Source: Styela clava (lineage: Eukaryota; Chordata; Ascidiacea; Stolidobranchia; Styelidae). Taken from it: a DNA stretch of 64,000 nucleotides. Shown here piece after piece: positions 44,994-59,900 of the stretch. The stretch is taken from the NCBI RefSeq assembly GCF_964204865.1, contig NC_135251.1, positions 16,988,001-17,052,000 on the forward strand. Direction: 5' to 3'. Both the position numbers and the translations under genes were made by a program. Below the pieces are notes generated by a model. That model saw nothing but the letters and a program-made list of their open reading frames with translations. It searched no databases and had not been told where the DNA came from. How positions within the stretch are numbered: the stretch's first letter is position 1; each line of letters starts with the position of its first letter.

Positions 44994-47900
44994 ATGTCTA
45001 ATCTCAAGGTGAGTATTTACAACTATGAATTAGGTAACAATAACACACTTTCCAGCTTTCTGATGAATATTACCTCTGTTTTCACCTTCCTTATTCAATT
45101 ATCTGAATTAAGTTCTTAACTTCAAAACTTTTTTCTCAACCATTTTCATCACCATTTTGATTTTAAAGGACGATACCGGAGTGTATCATTTAACTGTTGG
45201 AACAGAGGTCAGCGCTAAATACAGAGGGGCATTCTGTGAAGCTCAAATCAAAGTTGTGAAGAAAAATGTTTCCTACAAGGTAATTTTTATTACATAGTTC
45301 ATATAATTTCTGAATTTAGTAACAAAAAGGTTCATTTACAAAAATTTATTTTAATGCAATATTTACCTTTTCATATAGCAGTGCTGAGATTTTGGAATTA
45401 TAATTTCATCCATATTATTATGTTTTTTTTTAATTTGTAGGTTTTGAGCAAGAAAACTGGCAAAAGTTGTCATTTATCAGAAGAAAATATAAACGGCGTA
45501 TTGAAGGTGAGTTATTTATGTGTGTTGCCTTCTATACATCTTTTAAAATTATTTCCTCAAGACTCATAAATTGAGAAAACGAATTAAAGTATCTTTTTCA
45601 CTTATTAATTGAATATATTATTGAAATTTGGGCGCTCCAGAAGTTTGTGTACCAATAAGGAGTTAACTATTTTTGTTTGCCTATTTTACATCAAGTTGTG
45701 TAAAGGGACGCAAGCCTATGGGCAGGGTGTGTAATCATTTGGCTAACACAAACAGTCCCTGAACTCATATTAGAACTAAAAGAAGGAAAATCGAAGGAGC
45801 AGGAGCAGGAGAATCGAAATGAAATAGGCCTAACCCTATTTCTGGTACACATACTACGGGAGTACCAAAATTTGTTTTAGTCATGTTCTCAATTTTTTGA
45901 TCAGCTCCAAAGAGTGTAGCAAAACTGTCGCATTCTGTATTATATTGAACTTAACATTAAAAATTGTGAAATAGTGTCATTTTTTCAGGTTATAGAATTT
46001 CCTTCTTTGAATTGGGCGTACTAGTACTGCTGGTAACATTTACCAATTTTCAATAAATTTTATTAGCCTACTCAATGCATTGACAGATTGGTTCAGCTGT
46101 GGAAGCTTTATTTCCTGAACAAACTGATTGGCAGGAATGTACAATACAAAGTGCTAAGGACAAAAGTTCCTATACAGTTATTTTTGATGATGGAGATGAA
46201 AGGACATTATCTCGTGGATCATTATGCTTGAAAGGTGACTTATAAATAAATATGTTATTTATTATACTTTTTGTTTTACTGTAGTAAAATGGGTACAATT
46301 ACTCCATAACTTATCCTAGGAGTTTTCTATATTATTGTTTTTGAATTGTAGGTGATCGTCATTATGCAAAGAGTGAAACTCTCGATAATCTACCACTCAC
46401 CGATCCGGAAAATTTTGGTACTCCTGTTCTTGCAATGAAAAAGAGTCGATCACGGAGGAGACCAGTAGAAGATGAATATGGTAAATATCTAATATATATA
46501 CAAAGTAAAAGATAGATAATTTCAGAAGACCATATTTTGAACACAGAAACTTTAGTAGCAAATGCTAGCGTCTTCAATTGTCTGTTGAGTATGCATAGTC
46601 AACTCTTTTAGTTTCTGTCAGAAATGTTGCCTCTGATTATCAATTTTAAAAGTCTGCAATTCAAACTAGGAAGAATTCAAAATTTCAATAACTTATCCAT
46701 CAGCTTTGCGTAGTGGCAGTATTGTATCCAATAAAGTTTATCCGAGTGCGATTATTGCTAGTTGAAAACTATTATCAATACCCCGCCCTGGTGAGCGAGA
46801 CGTCACTCGTGGCAATTTCTGTAGGGTTCTGCAGAATCTAACCTATAAGACATGTAACTGTACTATTCTGGACCAGTTAGCGACTCTTGGTATTTAATTC
46901 ACTGGATTTGCCACGCTATGGGTTTTAGAGCAGAGATAGCTAACCACTGACCTGAAGGTCAGAGAATATTCCATTTTCAAGTCCCCATGAACCTCTTTTC
47001 CCCAAGCTTATTTCCAGTATAGAATTTGTTATGAAAGATAAAGTTGTATTTCTGATCATTAAAATTTCTCTCAATGTTTTTCAGATGATGAAAGTGAAGA
47101 TCAAAGGACTCCTGAAAAAGAAAAACCCCCGAAAGATACAGGTAAAAAGAAAACAATAGATGAAAGTGATAAGCAAGAATCTAGTAGTGAAGAGGAAGAG
47201 GAGGATGATGATGAAAAACGTAAACGATGGTTGGCAGATCCATTGATGGGCAAAGTTGTTATTGTGGAGCCAAACGACAAGAGAAAACACTGGTATGGAT
47301 TAATGCGTAATTGATTTTGTATTTCATAATATCTTTGTAAAACAAGAGCATTGGCTAAATTGTTCATTTCATTATGTGTGATAATTCACACATAACTTGG
47401 TGATTGTGCTTGCCTTTGTGATAATTGTAACTATCTGCATAGTGACTCAAAAAATCAGAACCACAGTCATGTGGAACATATTCAAGAGAGAACATAACTT
47501 TTGTGCAAATTGTCCCAGATTACTGAAATTTTTGGGTACAATCATACATGATCAGAGGTTCAAGTGGGAAATAAATTTTCCCTTTTTCAGTAGAAATAAT
47601 TAAATTCATGGGTTCTGTTTTTTGAGTCACCCTGACTAAAGTAAGCAATTTTTATAGCCGATTGAACTTGAAAGATATTGTCATGTTGTTTTGCTTCTTA
47701 GTCGAACTTTTTATTTCAGAAATAGGAGTTTCGAATGATTATTCATGTTACTGAAAATATTGTTTTATATTAAATTTGCAATCATGAATCATTCTGTATT
47801 TGAAACCATTTGGTGACATACAGTCCAAAACATACAATTTTGTATTTTTGTAAACTGTGACTCGCTGTATGTTGCATGTTTCACAAGATCTTGAAAATGA

Positions 47901-50900
47901 AAAAGCAATGATGTATTTGGCCTATGTTTACATTCATATAAACATGCGCATTCGTATGCCTGAGGGCAGTTTCCTGTGGAAAGAAAAAAGATTGATTATT
48001 TGGAATGTCATTTTTATTTGTCCCATCATGTTGTGTTGATGCATTAACCCACCCTTTGTTTGTTTATAAGCAAATTTGTTATAGGAACTATTCTGTAGTA
48101 TGGAATTGTGTATTATGTGTGATTCCACCTTATTGAAAGTTTATTCAATTTCTGATGCATTTTTGCATATAGAGCAGGTCTATGCTTATATACTGTGTAA
48201 ACTTGGGAGTTAAAAATTCCATCACCTAAAAAATTAAGTTGAATCATGGAAGTGAAATGTATGAAGCTGCAGTGAAGGCAGAGAAAACAATAATCTGAAA
48301 TACTAACGTAATTGTAAAATATGTGTATGCAATTTTTTAATGAGAAACGTTTGGTATATACTCTCTAATACTCCATATTTTATACTTTAATTAGGTTCCC
48401 AGGGCTAGTTGTCAACCCTCTTTGTTATGAAAGACATCGAAATCTAGCAGCCAATCATATCGTTGTTCGATCATTCAAGACAGGGAAGTTTTTGAGAGTA
48501 AATCGTTCAAGCGTTAAAGAAATGACTTCAAGCACAATACCAACTAAACTTGACAGTGTATGGAAAGGTATGCCATAATAGAAAATTTTGTAACACATCC
48601 AGCAAACTAGTTAAATTAATATTTGTTTGTTTCTGCCTATTAAAGTGACATGAAAAGCATACAAATTTCATAATATTTTCTATGTTAAATTCATTCTACC
48701 TGGCCTAAGTTAACTCAATGATTAACCATTCAATTTTTTTGGTTATTGCATCACACCCAATACAGTCATTCTAAAACCAATATGCAAAATGGGCATCATG
48801 ATTTTATGTGCTATCAATCTTATATTGCTTGTTATTCATATCAAATATAAATAAAAATCGTTATATATTGGACCAGGTGATAGCAATTACTCACTATGAC
48901 AAATTCATGCATGTAATCTATTCAATTACCTGGAACACACTTCATGTCATATATTCTTTCGTTTAGTCATCTTATACAATTGGGGGATAAAGAGTTCTGC
49001 AGTGCTTCAATTGTGTTAGGATATCACCTTTATTAATAGGTTAAATCAATGTTTCCCAAACTTTTAATTACATGGTAATCTGATATCTAATTTTTCTGCT
49101 AATCAACTTCTAAAATTAATATATTTTTTAATGTTGAAAGAGACGTATGACAGGCGGTATTATACTTTTCATATTGGTTTGCCATGATTGTTTATGTTCT
49201 TGAAAACAAGCCAATATGTCACATTGATTGAATGTTTGTGTGTTTTAAAACTTTTTCTTATCATAACTTGATGCATTATGAATTGTATCACAGAAAATCA
49301 AAGCTAGCTCAATTTTGAAAGGAAAATATTCAAACGTTTTTTATGAATTCATATGTTACAAAGTTATGAATCTCACTCAGTCTATCAACTTTTTTCTATG
49401 CCTTTTTTATAAGAAAAAATTATCAATTTTTCCTATTTATTTGTATGTTAGATGTCATTTTTGATGCTCAAAATTGGCAAAACTCAAGAGTTGTGTCTGA
49501 TGAGTGGAGAATCGATATTAAAGATATTCTCAGTGACAGTGAGGATGATGAAAGTAGCGATGAGGAAAAAAATGATAAAAACAAGAAAAAATCAGAAAAA
49601 GAGGATGAAAATGAAGATGATAAAAAAGAGAAAGAGGAGGAAAAGAAGGTAAACAAAAGTTTATTCACCAATAGACTGGGATTATTTTGGGGGATATTTT
49701 TGAATTTCTCTGAATCGGGAGTCAGAATTTCAGATCTTTCATGGTTATGATTGCAGTCAAAATTTGACTAAGCTTTTCTAGCATTCCATTAAAGATGGCT
49801 TCTATATCCCAAATTTTTTATTATTGAGATTTGGATATTCCCTCGAGTCGAACTTTTCATCAAAGTCAAAATTCATTATTTCATAATCAGGAGTCTTGAG
49901 ACAAATTTTTCTACAACCTCTAGTCATACTAACTGGATGTTCTATTTCTCAAATTTATATTTATTTATAAATTTTCGTTCATAATTTCAATTAAAATACC
50001 AGTGGGATATATATTATACGTTTTTGTTATAAAAATTAACATTTAATCATTTATTCAAATATATTATAATTTATAGATTTGTGTTAATCAAGGAGGATAG
50101 CATTGTAAAAAATATGCTTTTTATTTTGTGTTTATTTCTAGTTATGATTTCAGTTAATAATCAGAATCTACATTTAACTAAAAACCTTTTTTCAGAATCA
50201 TGATTTCTTAGAAATTCTATATAAATTTATGGATGATCGTGGAACTCCCATCAATAAAACTCCAGTACTTGGTTATAAAGACCTTGATTTGCATTTATTA
50301 TACGGGTAAGTGCTATTTTCCAGATTTAGCCTGCTATAAATTATTCGTTAATTGACTTCACAACTTTTATTATTATTTGATAGATATTAATTTTTGTGTC
50401 AAATCTTTTGAGAAATTAAGTTGTATTATATAGGAAATATAATGTTGAATTTGAACAAAAAATTTTGAATGCTCTAATATAGTTAAATACTGACGTTCCA
50501 TGCATTTGACGTTAGAATGTCCTAACAGCTGACATGTGCAAAGCAAACAACGTATGTCATTGGATCAATAACCAACATTTTTGGGCCTCTAACTACTAGA
50601 AAGCTTATGAGGTATAAAGCTACGGCCCGTGGTATCACTCAGTTATTTGTACGTGGCCCTCCTGTATTAAAGGTTGCACACCCACGACTTAGACTATTTG
50701 TAACTTTGTAAAATGATGTATTACTTACGGTAATACACTTCAAGCGTTCGAAAATAATTCATTCCACTAACACGCAATCATATTTTTAGACTTGTTGAAC
50801 AACGCCAAGGATCTCTTTCTATCAAATCTATAAAGGATTGGAAACAAATATATCTTGACCTTGGTATACCCAAGCCTAACCCTGCCGCTGGATACAACGT

Positions 50901-53900
50901 TCGAACTGCATATGCAAAATACTTAGGCGCTTACGAGGAATACTGCATGAGTTGGAAGCATTTACCTCTGCCTGTGAAAAAGTCGTCCAACGTGCCAGGG
51001 TCACAAAATTCAGCATCAAAAGAAAAGAAAAAAGTCACAGGAAAAATCAAAGAAGAACCCCCAGAAAAAGTGATAAAAAAAGAGGTGGATAAAACTTCTC
51101 AGGAAAAAAGAAAAATTAAGCTGAAAGACAAAGATGCACAAAAAAATAAAAGCCTGGATTCAAGTGCAGAGGGAAAAACAAGAGGTCGAAATTCCCCAAA
51201 TATTGTTGATTTGAAAGCACTCACTCAACAACGTAGAACTGCTCAAAGAAGAAGGGCATCTGAATCATCCTCTGCATCTGATGTTACAACGGTGTCTAGT
51301 GGTAAAAGTGAAAAGAAAAAGACATCCAAAAGTAAGTTTTTGTTGTTTTGATTAGAGAATTTTATTTCTAGAATAGTGAGATGAGATATACTGAAATTTT
51401 TTTAGGATATTTTGAAATTTTAATTTTTCAGTTTGCCTGTCATCATGTAAATAAAGTGATCTTGAATTAGTATTTTAGTATAAAACTGACAAATATTTAT
51501 TTAAACTAATTAAAATAATATTTTAAGTCATGGGTATACGTACATGCTGTTTATCATATCTATAACTTGACAGCTCAAATTTTAGTAGAAATATATCTTC
51601 ACAAGCACATTGCAATAAAAGCAATAACACGACATTGTTGTCTTTTTTACTCAAGATTTTTCTAGCAATGAAAACACTACACAACTCATTATTTATTCCA
51701 TTTACATGTCCATATATTATTTTTACTTATCAGCTATCACTTCAAAGAAAGATGAAGAGAGATTTCGAAGTCCTGGTGGTCCAGATTCAGAGCCAGATGA
51801 TAGTTCTAGATCCATTAAAACGGAAAAGAAAGAGTCTGTGGACAAGAAAAACTCTGATAAAAGTGCAATGGAATCTGCAGTATTGAAACGAATAAGACGA
51901 AACAGTACAAGTAATGTGTCAACCCAGTATGTGCAAGGAGATCGATTGAAGGTAAAAACTGTATTTTAATGGTTATTATCGAGAGTGAGGGACCTTATTC
52001 ACAAATTGGGTTCGAATTCCATGCCCACTACCTCATATATGGTGTAATGAATTGAGTAGGCGATTCTGAATCAGAAAGGTTCTGTCCAAAAGGAGTGAGC
52101 TTCTCACATCTTGTTAGATATCAGTTGTGGAGGACCTTTTTTTGAAAGGCATGAATAATCGCTCGTATATCCTCGCACACAAGCCGACTCCTTAAAACGA
52201 CAAATGTATAATAAGTCGCATATAAGCCGACCATATGAATTTAAACGAGTTGTAGCTGTTGGAACTAAGTTTGCATAATGTCATTCCGTTTGAGTACGAT
52301 CAGAGTTATGTGAGTATTAGCCGAATTTTTAGTGCGATCAGAGTTATTTTGTGTGATATGGTTTAGTAGGATGTTCTACAAGTATGTTTTTGTCTTTTTA
52401 TTCCATGTTTTTTGTGTTCATAGTCATACTATATATGACATTAACTCAACCATGTAGGTTATAGAAAAAATGAAGTTTTATTCAAGTTCATCACAATTAA
52501 AGGTGCAGAATTTCATGCCATGTAGTACCATAATCTAAAAAAATTAATTGAAAATTGCAAACTTATAAGTAACTAGGGGTTCCATACCGTCCTCATTTCT
52601 TATTTTTGGCTTGCGTGTCCTTATTTTGTCTTATTTGGAATTTATAAAGGAAGCTTTGTGTTGTTTGTTTTATTCCCAAGGCTTTATTGTGGCATCATAG
52701 AAGAAGCAAGGCACAGATAGGCATGAAGCATTGTCAGTGTGGCGATCCTTAGGTTTTGTCGTGGTGTTTTTTTAGCTATATGTATTTTAGCCTAAATTTT
52801 CTTTCGTGATAAATACGGGAAAGAATTCAATGTTAAACGAAGCTTGAAGGGTGAGTGCTTCGCACACTGTGACGTCTGTAATTGTGACATTGACCTGGAG
52901 GCCATAGGAAAGCCAGCTATTTCTGCTCACAATGCAGAAATTTTTCCAGTCCTTATTTTTGGTTCCAGATCGATGGAATCCCTGCTTATAACATATGCGG
53001 GAATGAATTTTTATTTTTTTTTTCAAATATTATTCATTATAATTTGTTTGATTTACTTGAAATTATTTCATTGAGCAATAAGTTTTTCACCACTCTTATT
53101 TTATTCAGTAAGCCTAATATACAATATCAATGGTTCATTGCAACTCGATAAGAATATCTAAATTCATTGCATTTTCAGGTCAAGTATGGCCAAGGAAAGA
53201 CGTTCAAAATCTATGATGCAAAGATTCTGCAAGTCAAACCACCAGAAGGTCCAGGCGAAGTTACTGAGTATCTCGTTCATTATCAGGGATGGAATGCAAG
53301 GCACGATGAAATAATAAAACCCCATCGTATTGTGGGCTTAGCAGATGATCATTCTATCCCACAAAGCCCATCTAGTCATACTAAATCACCACGTAGACCT
53401 AAAACACCAAACAGTTCTAGACATTCATCAGGTGGTAAAGATGACATCATGCCTTCTCCTGGGTTATCAATTGAATTGTCAAAACGGTTTTCCATTGATA
53501 CGGATTTGTCTCATATCACCGATGAGCTGCCTTCCTTCATATCAAAACCACGTGTTTCACATGGATTGAAGAAAAATCTGTCTGAAGAACTCGCAAAATC
53601 AGCAAAGAGTTCGGAAAGTTCAAAATCTGCTTCATATGGTAACTCAGCTCGGGCTGGTTCTCCAGTTCTTGTTGGATCACAAAGAACAAAGCGTTCCAAA
53701 TCTCCACAGATAAAACCAGAACCACATAACAGAAGTCCAGTACTGGTACGGTCAAAACCGATCGAAAAGTCTTGCAGTTCAAAAGAAAAAACGAATGGAA
53801 AATCTTCACCTGTAAGGGAAAAGGAAAGTGCAGTAAAAAAATTGGAAGAAAAAGACAAAATTGTGATAAAGACAGAACCGGAGACTGCACAAAATGAAGT

Positions 53901-56900
53901 AAGCAAGCTCTCAACTGCAAAATCTAAAAGCAATGAAAGTACAGAGAAAGACACTGACAGCAGTAGCAGTACAAATAGTATAGTTGAGGAAGAAACTGTG
54001 AAGGATGAAACTATCGATGACAACAGTGATGATACACAAGAAGACCTTGCCACACCCATACAGCAGCCTCGTCGTACTTCAACTCGTAGATCAAAATCCC
54101 CAGCCTACTTGTCTGATTCGTGGTATCAACCGAAAAAACGAAAATTCAGCACTTCTAATGAAAAAACTCCTTCACCGGTTCCAACACCCACTTCGGAATC
54201 CCCAACAGAAAAACCATCAACTCCAACATTGTGCAAACCATTCACTAACCATCCAATTTCTGCTGTCAGGAAATCTCAGCGTTCACCGTCACCTTCTCTT
54301 TCCACATCCTCTTCAAATTCTACAGAAAGTGAAGCTACGTCTAAAGAAAAATCATCCCCTATCTTATTATCATCACCTGCTGCTTCAAATTCTCCTGTGA
54401 CGACAAAAAATCGCGACAAATCAAAATCTAAGGGTACGAAAACTCAGGAAAAGTCTAATACAAAATCAGAAGTGGAAGATGGCAATGACAAAAATAACAA
54501 TAATAAAAATAAATTAACTGAAACGCTGCTGGAAGCTAAGGTATCTAGTGTTTGTTTCTTTATTACTATTGTAGCTAGGAATTGTTAATTATTCTATGAT
54601 TCCGTTTCGAATATTTCACATTGTTATTAGATGGCAAAGTCATGTTAGGAATAATTTAGAATGGTTTCATCAAAAAAGTTGTCATTTTGAGCAATTAAAG
54701 TGTTACCAGAAAGCACCTCTTCTAATTTCTTAAAACTGTAAAAAATGGAAATCAATCAAAACATCACCCGACTGCAACCTCTCTGCATTTCCTAAACATA
54801 GTCATTGAATATACATTGACTTTTATTTGTTATTTGTGTACATGACCCCTTTATATGTGATATTCTTATTTGGAAATGACTTTTTGTAATGAATATTTAC
54901 AACACAAGATACTTTTTATGATCTGTTTATTAATTGTCATCCTTCATACTATTATGTGCAAAATGAGCTGAGGATTTTTATCTTGTAAATTTTGCTTCAC
55001 AGCAGGTCGAAAGTTTACAGACATCGGAGTATGATAATTTTGATGAAGAAGCACCTAGTATTGCACTTGAAAAACACAAAAAATCTAGTCAGTCACTTAT
55101 ACGTTCAAATGATAATAAACATCCTCTCGACCCTGTGAAAATCATTTCTGCCAAAGATGAAAAGGAAGGAATAGAAATAGGGCAGACAGAATCTCTGGTT
55201 CACGAAAGAGAAGTAAAGGTAACAGCTGCTCGGAAAACAGATGAACGTAACGATGAACCGAATCGCCGAAAAATCAGAAAACGTAAGGCTAATAATAATG
55301 CTGCTGATCAAAATGAACCACCAAAAAGTCCGAAAGTGGAAAAAATTGAGTCGGAAGAAAAAGTTGAAAGCTCAAGTAGCGACAAATCAGCATCACCGCC
55401 AGATACACAACAGAGCAATATTCCAACTGTGACAGCATCTGATGATATTGCAACTGAGGGACCATCATCATCTGTGGCGACTATCAATCATGAAAATTCA
55501 CCAGCTACTAACAATGCACCATCCCTTAATGTTACTACACTTCCACAAAATCCACCTTCTAGCAGTAAGGTCAGTATGTTTTCATAATTTGTTTATAAAA
55601 CGCAAGAAAATAAGAATAAAAAACGAGTAATTCTCAATATCTTGTAAATTATCTTGACCTAGGGACAACCGAGCGCTCTAGCAAAGTTGAATTTATTTAT
55701 TTACAAATTTGAAAAAATATCAGTCACCATACAAATTTCATCCAGTGTTCCACAGCTTATTATGTTTTTCTTTTTTAAGAACTGTTCCCACTTTCGTGCT
55801 CTCATAAATAACATTTCTATTTTTGTTTAAGTTAAGTTAAATTCTGCCGACTTTGTATCCTGTATATCAGGGGTGTGCAACCCTTCGCAGGCGGGCCAAA
55901 TATCGATAACTGGGTAAATTCGCGGGCCGCACCTTCATTTAACATAGGCTTTCTATAAGTTGCAGGCACAAAATAGTTTCTTTCAGTTATTGATCTCATG
56001 TCGTCATCATTTCCTTGCAGAAAACGCATAAATATCTTAAAACTGTAATCCAAATATATTGTCACACCCAATTTAAACGAATTCGGTGAGAAATTTGCTG
56101 CTGGATTCTTTTCCCGACTACTTTTATCCAAATTTGCCTAAATGCAGTGCTAGCAATTTGATATGACGCCCATTTTAGAAAAATGTAACCGAAAAGTGCC
56201 ATATTTGAAGCCATGACTTTTTTCAAATTGAAAAAGTTATCTTAGTTGAGATGCTTTTGGTATAATACGCCAAGATTCATTTTCAAATACTTTGCTGTCA
56301 AATATTATTCTAGATTAGATTTCAAAAAAATCAACTGATAGGCTGGAACCAAAACTCATTTAGCTTTTCTTAATATTACATTTTTTCAATCTGCTTTCCA
56401 GTTGCCTAATCTTCAATTGTCTGTTCTTACAAATTCATTAGCGTCTGCTCCGTATTTTTCTTTCAATTGTTTGCTGCTCGGCAAGTGACAGCTTCCTTGT
56501 GAATCGCGTTGTTCGCTTCGCTGTGAAGACGTTGTAACGTCATAGGCATAGATAATAAATTGGACTCGAATATAAGCTTTGCAACGCGAAGGGAACCAGA
56601 TCAAACTAAATTAAAAACTAATTTAGCTCGCCGCACACCCCTGCTGTATATAATGATCCATTTTAATATTCAGTCTCTTCTTGAAAACACACCACCAACT
56701 ACACCTGAGCAATCTCCAACTCATGTATCAGAAGATCAAGATATGGAAATTGAAAAACATTCACCTATGGTAGATAGTGATGCTATGGATATTGGGGAAG
56801 AACGCAAAGAAAGGTATATAGGCAGGGACCCTATTTTCTTGTCATAATTTTAAGAGATAATACATAATATAATGAAGGATTGGTTGTGTTGTTTGGGTAC

Positions 56901-59900
56901 ATTTTCACATTCATCAATTGATAATTTTGAGTGGTTATTGTTGCTTCTTTCTGTGTGTAGGTTTGAATTTTGAATGAATGAATAATTGGGCAAAAATTAG
57001 GACCTCTCTAACGAGTGGTTACTGTGAGGATTACCGACTTAATTGTGTATTAGTTAATATTCCATAACAGTCAAGTTCCTTGACTATTTGTGACTCAAAT
57101 CTATATTCACAGCATGATCTTGAAAACCAGAATCTATAAATTTCCTAATTCTATGAAAATTGATTCAACACTCAATCTTCTGTTTGTGTATGATTTTGCC
57201 CATGGGTTCCAGCACAAAAGTTAAATTTTTTCTAGAATTTGTTCTAAATGAACTGGGTTCTTTTTTGGGTCACCCTGTATCATTGAATTTCCCTATGCAA
57301 ACACAAACCATGCGAGTCACAGGACTTAACTCGCCAATGCTTGGTAGGCCTTCAGGTTCTTTATCAGGTTCCACACTATATTTCATGGAATAACGTATTA
57401 TACTCAGTTTGCTTGATATTGGATTATTATATTAATTTTATTCCAATTTTCCCCTATTTTAGTTCTATTACGAGTTTACCTACTGTTACCGTATTATTAC
57501 TGTTTGTGTTAGCCAAGTGAATATACCCCCTGCCCATAGGCTTCAGTCCCTTTACACAACTTTATGTAAAGTAGGCGAACAAAATTAGTTAACTCCATAT
57601 TGGTACACACACTTCTGGAGCGACAATTATTTTATTACTGACTGCATTCCATTTTCTAGCATGGAGAATACGAGCAGTAGCGGAAATGAGCAACCTTCTT
57701 ATTCTGGGAAATCAGTGACAGGAAAAGACGATAAAGAGACAGAAAATAATGATAAACAAGAAGATGATACACAAGCTCAATCTTTGCAGAAGAAGAGGGG
57801 ACGAAAGAAAAGAACAAATCAGAAAAATAGAGTAAGAATTATTTTTGTTTGACTAGTTGACTTATCAGTATAGTTTATAATACCTTCGATTCATTATAGT
57901 GTCTGGTTTAAGCATCCACCATTGCCCCCGAATTGCAGAAATGTTTGTTTACATTTTATCGATACATATATTTGTTTTTGACAAGAGCTGTCTCAGGACT
58001 TGCTGAATATTTAAAATAAATATGCATTAAATAGCCAGCTAAGTCTCTTTTTCAATGAATTTTGATCCTCTATAAATAATATATTGATTGCTAAGATACA
58101 AACAATGTCACATTTTAAAAGAATCTATCTCATTGTTAGATTGTTTATTTGAAGAAATATTATATGGTTATAATTTAAGAATGAACCTTGTCTATTTACT
58201 GTCAGAATATTTTACCCATTTATCAGAGCCAAGTCTTGAGTAATCGGTGGTATCAGGGAAAAATATGTTTAAAATGAATTTCTAGTTATTCAATTGGAAG
58301 TTTGATGTTGTCTCAAGCCTAATATACAATATGTCCTTATTATTATCGTACAGAATAACCGTCGACTAAGCTGTGGAAATGACAAAGATTCTGAAAGCGA
58401 AGATGAAGCAGATAATGAAACAGGTGAAGCAACTAGGAAGAGGCATGACAGTGGAAAACAGAGGAAGAAAAGAGCAAAAACAAGACCTGAACCTCCTACA
58501 GCTCCTCCACCTTTGCCAAGAGAAAGTAGGTTTTAAAACTTTTATGTTATGCATTGTTGTAGGGAAGTAGTTTTCCAATTTTTTTGTAACCAAAGTGAAA
58601 CATGCCAAGGGCTGGAGGAACCGCTGCTGTGGAATAGTTTGAATTGTATAAACTATAATTATAGATAAAAGCAAACCTAATACTGGCAAAACAAAATGAG
58701 TTTGGTGATACCTGTTTTTCATCAACAAAAACGAAGAATAAACAAAATTACTAAAATCCATGCATCCTTACAGCTGAAGTCTTTAATTATATGTTGCAGC
58801 ATAACATATATATGGAACAGTCAATAAATTTTTTGCCTAATTGAAATTTTTTCTTAACTTTCCTTGGTAATTCTGGCTGCACCCTTGAACGTATTGCAAC
58901 CTTCGTCTTATCGAACCTTCCTTTATGAGATATGTATAACTCTAGTTAATAATGCTTCAGATAAGTTAAAAACACCACCACCCACCACCTCCACTCAAAT
59001 AAAAATAATCCAGTTGAGGGTGAAGGCTGGGAATACAGTTTGCGCCGGATATTGGAATTCTCAAATCCTTGCGCAACTGGATAATTAGGCTTACTAATTT
59101 GCTATTTTAGAACGTGGCGGAGGTGTTTTTCTCAAGTTTCAGATTTTTGCATTAGCGGCGAGGGCTTTGTACAAAAGATCCGTATTTTGCAAGCCTTCGG
59201 AACCGGAAATATAACGAATCCATCCTGTGACGATTAACCGATTTTTTTTTAACCGTACGCATTTTTCCAAGAAATTCTATGAGCTGAAGTATATCGTGCG
59301 TATAAATAGCGTTCCCAGTAATATAAATAATACTGGAGATGGCGTTTTTCTCTATACGGATCTTAAAGGTTTATGACTTGCCAAACATACACTGAATCAG
59401 ACGAAATCCTTTGGGTCGCAGGTTCGTCATCTCTGGTTTAAAGAAATATCAAAGACTTAATCAAGACTCACAAATGCCAAGATCATTAATAAGAAATAAT
59501 TCTGCTGAAATTTAATCTAGCAGATTTTTACTCATGTAATCTAACTTTGTTGGACTAGAAAGCTTGTTGTGTTAAAATAAATATGAATTAAGAATTTTGC
59601 TAACTTTGCTTTTGTTATATTTGATTTAGAGTTGGAAAACATGTCCCAGGATGAACGTATTGCTCTACTGCAGTCTCGCATGGCTGAAATGAGAAAAGTA
59701 TATCATCAACTCAAACAAGAGGTTGCCAATATTGACAGAAAGCGGAAACGAGCGAAGAGACGTGAAAGAGAAGGTGGTAGCTGTTCTCCAAGCATTTATA
59801 GAAATAAAAGAATCTGAATTTATTTGTATCCTCGCATTGTGTATTTACTTATGTCTGTAAGAATTTCATCCGAGAGAAATAAATTTTTATTGAAGTCTTG

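Noticed and set aside
53511-54059. 182-codon minus-strand ORF inside the long ARID4 exon
   Set aside because: Antisense shadow of Ser/Lys/Glu-rich coding sequence; the plus-strand frame is clearly the ARID4 tail.
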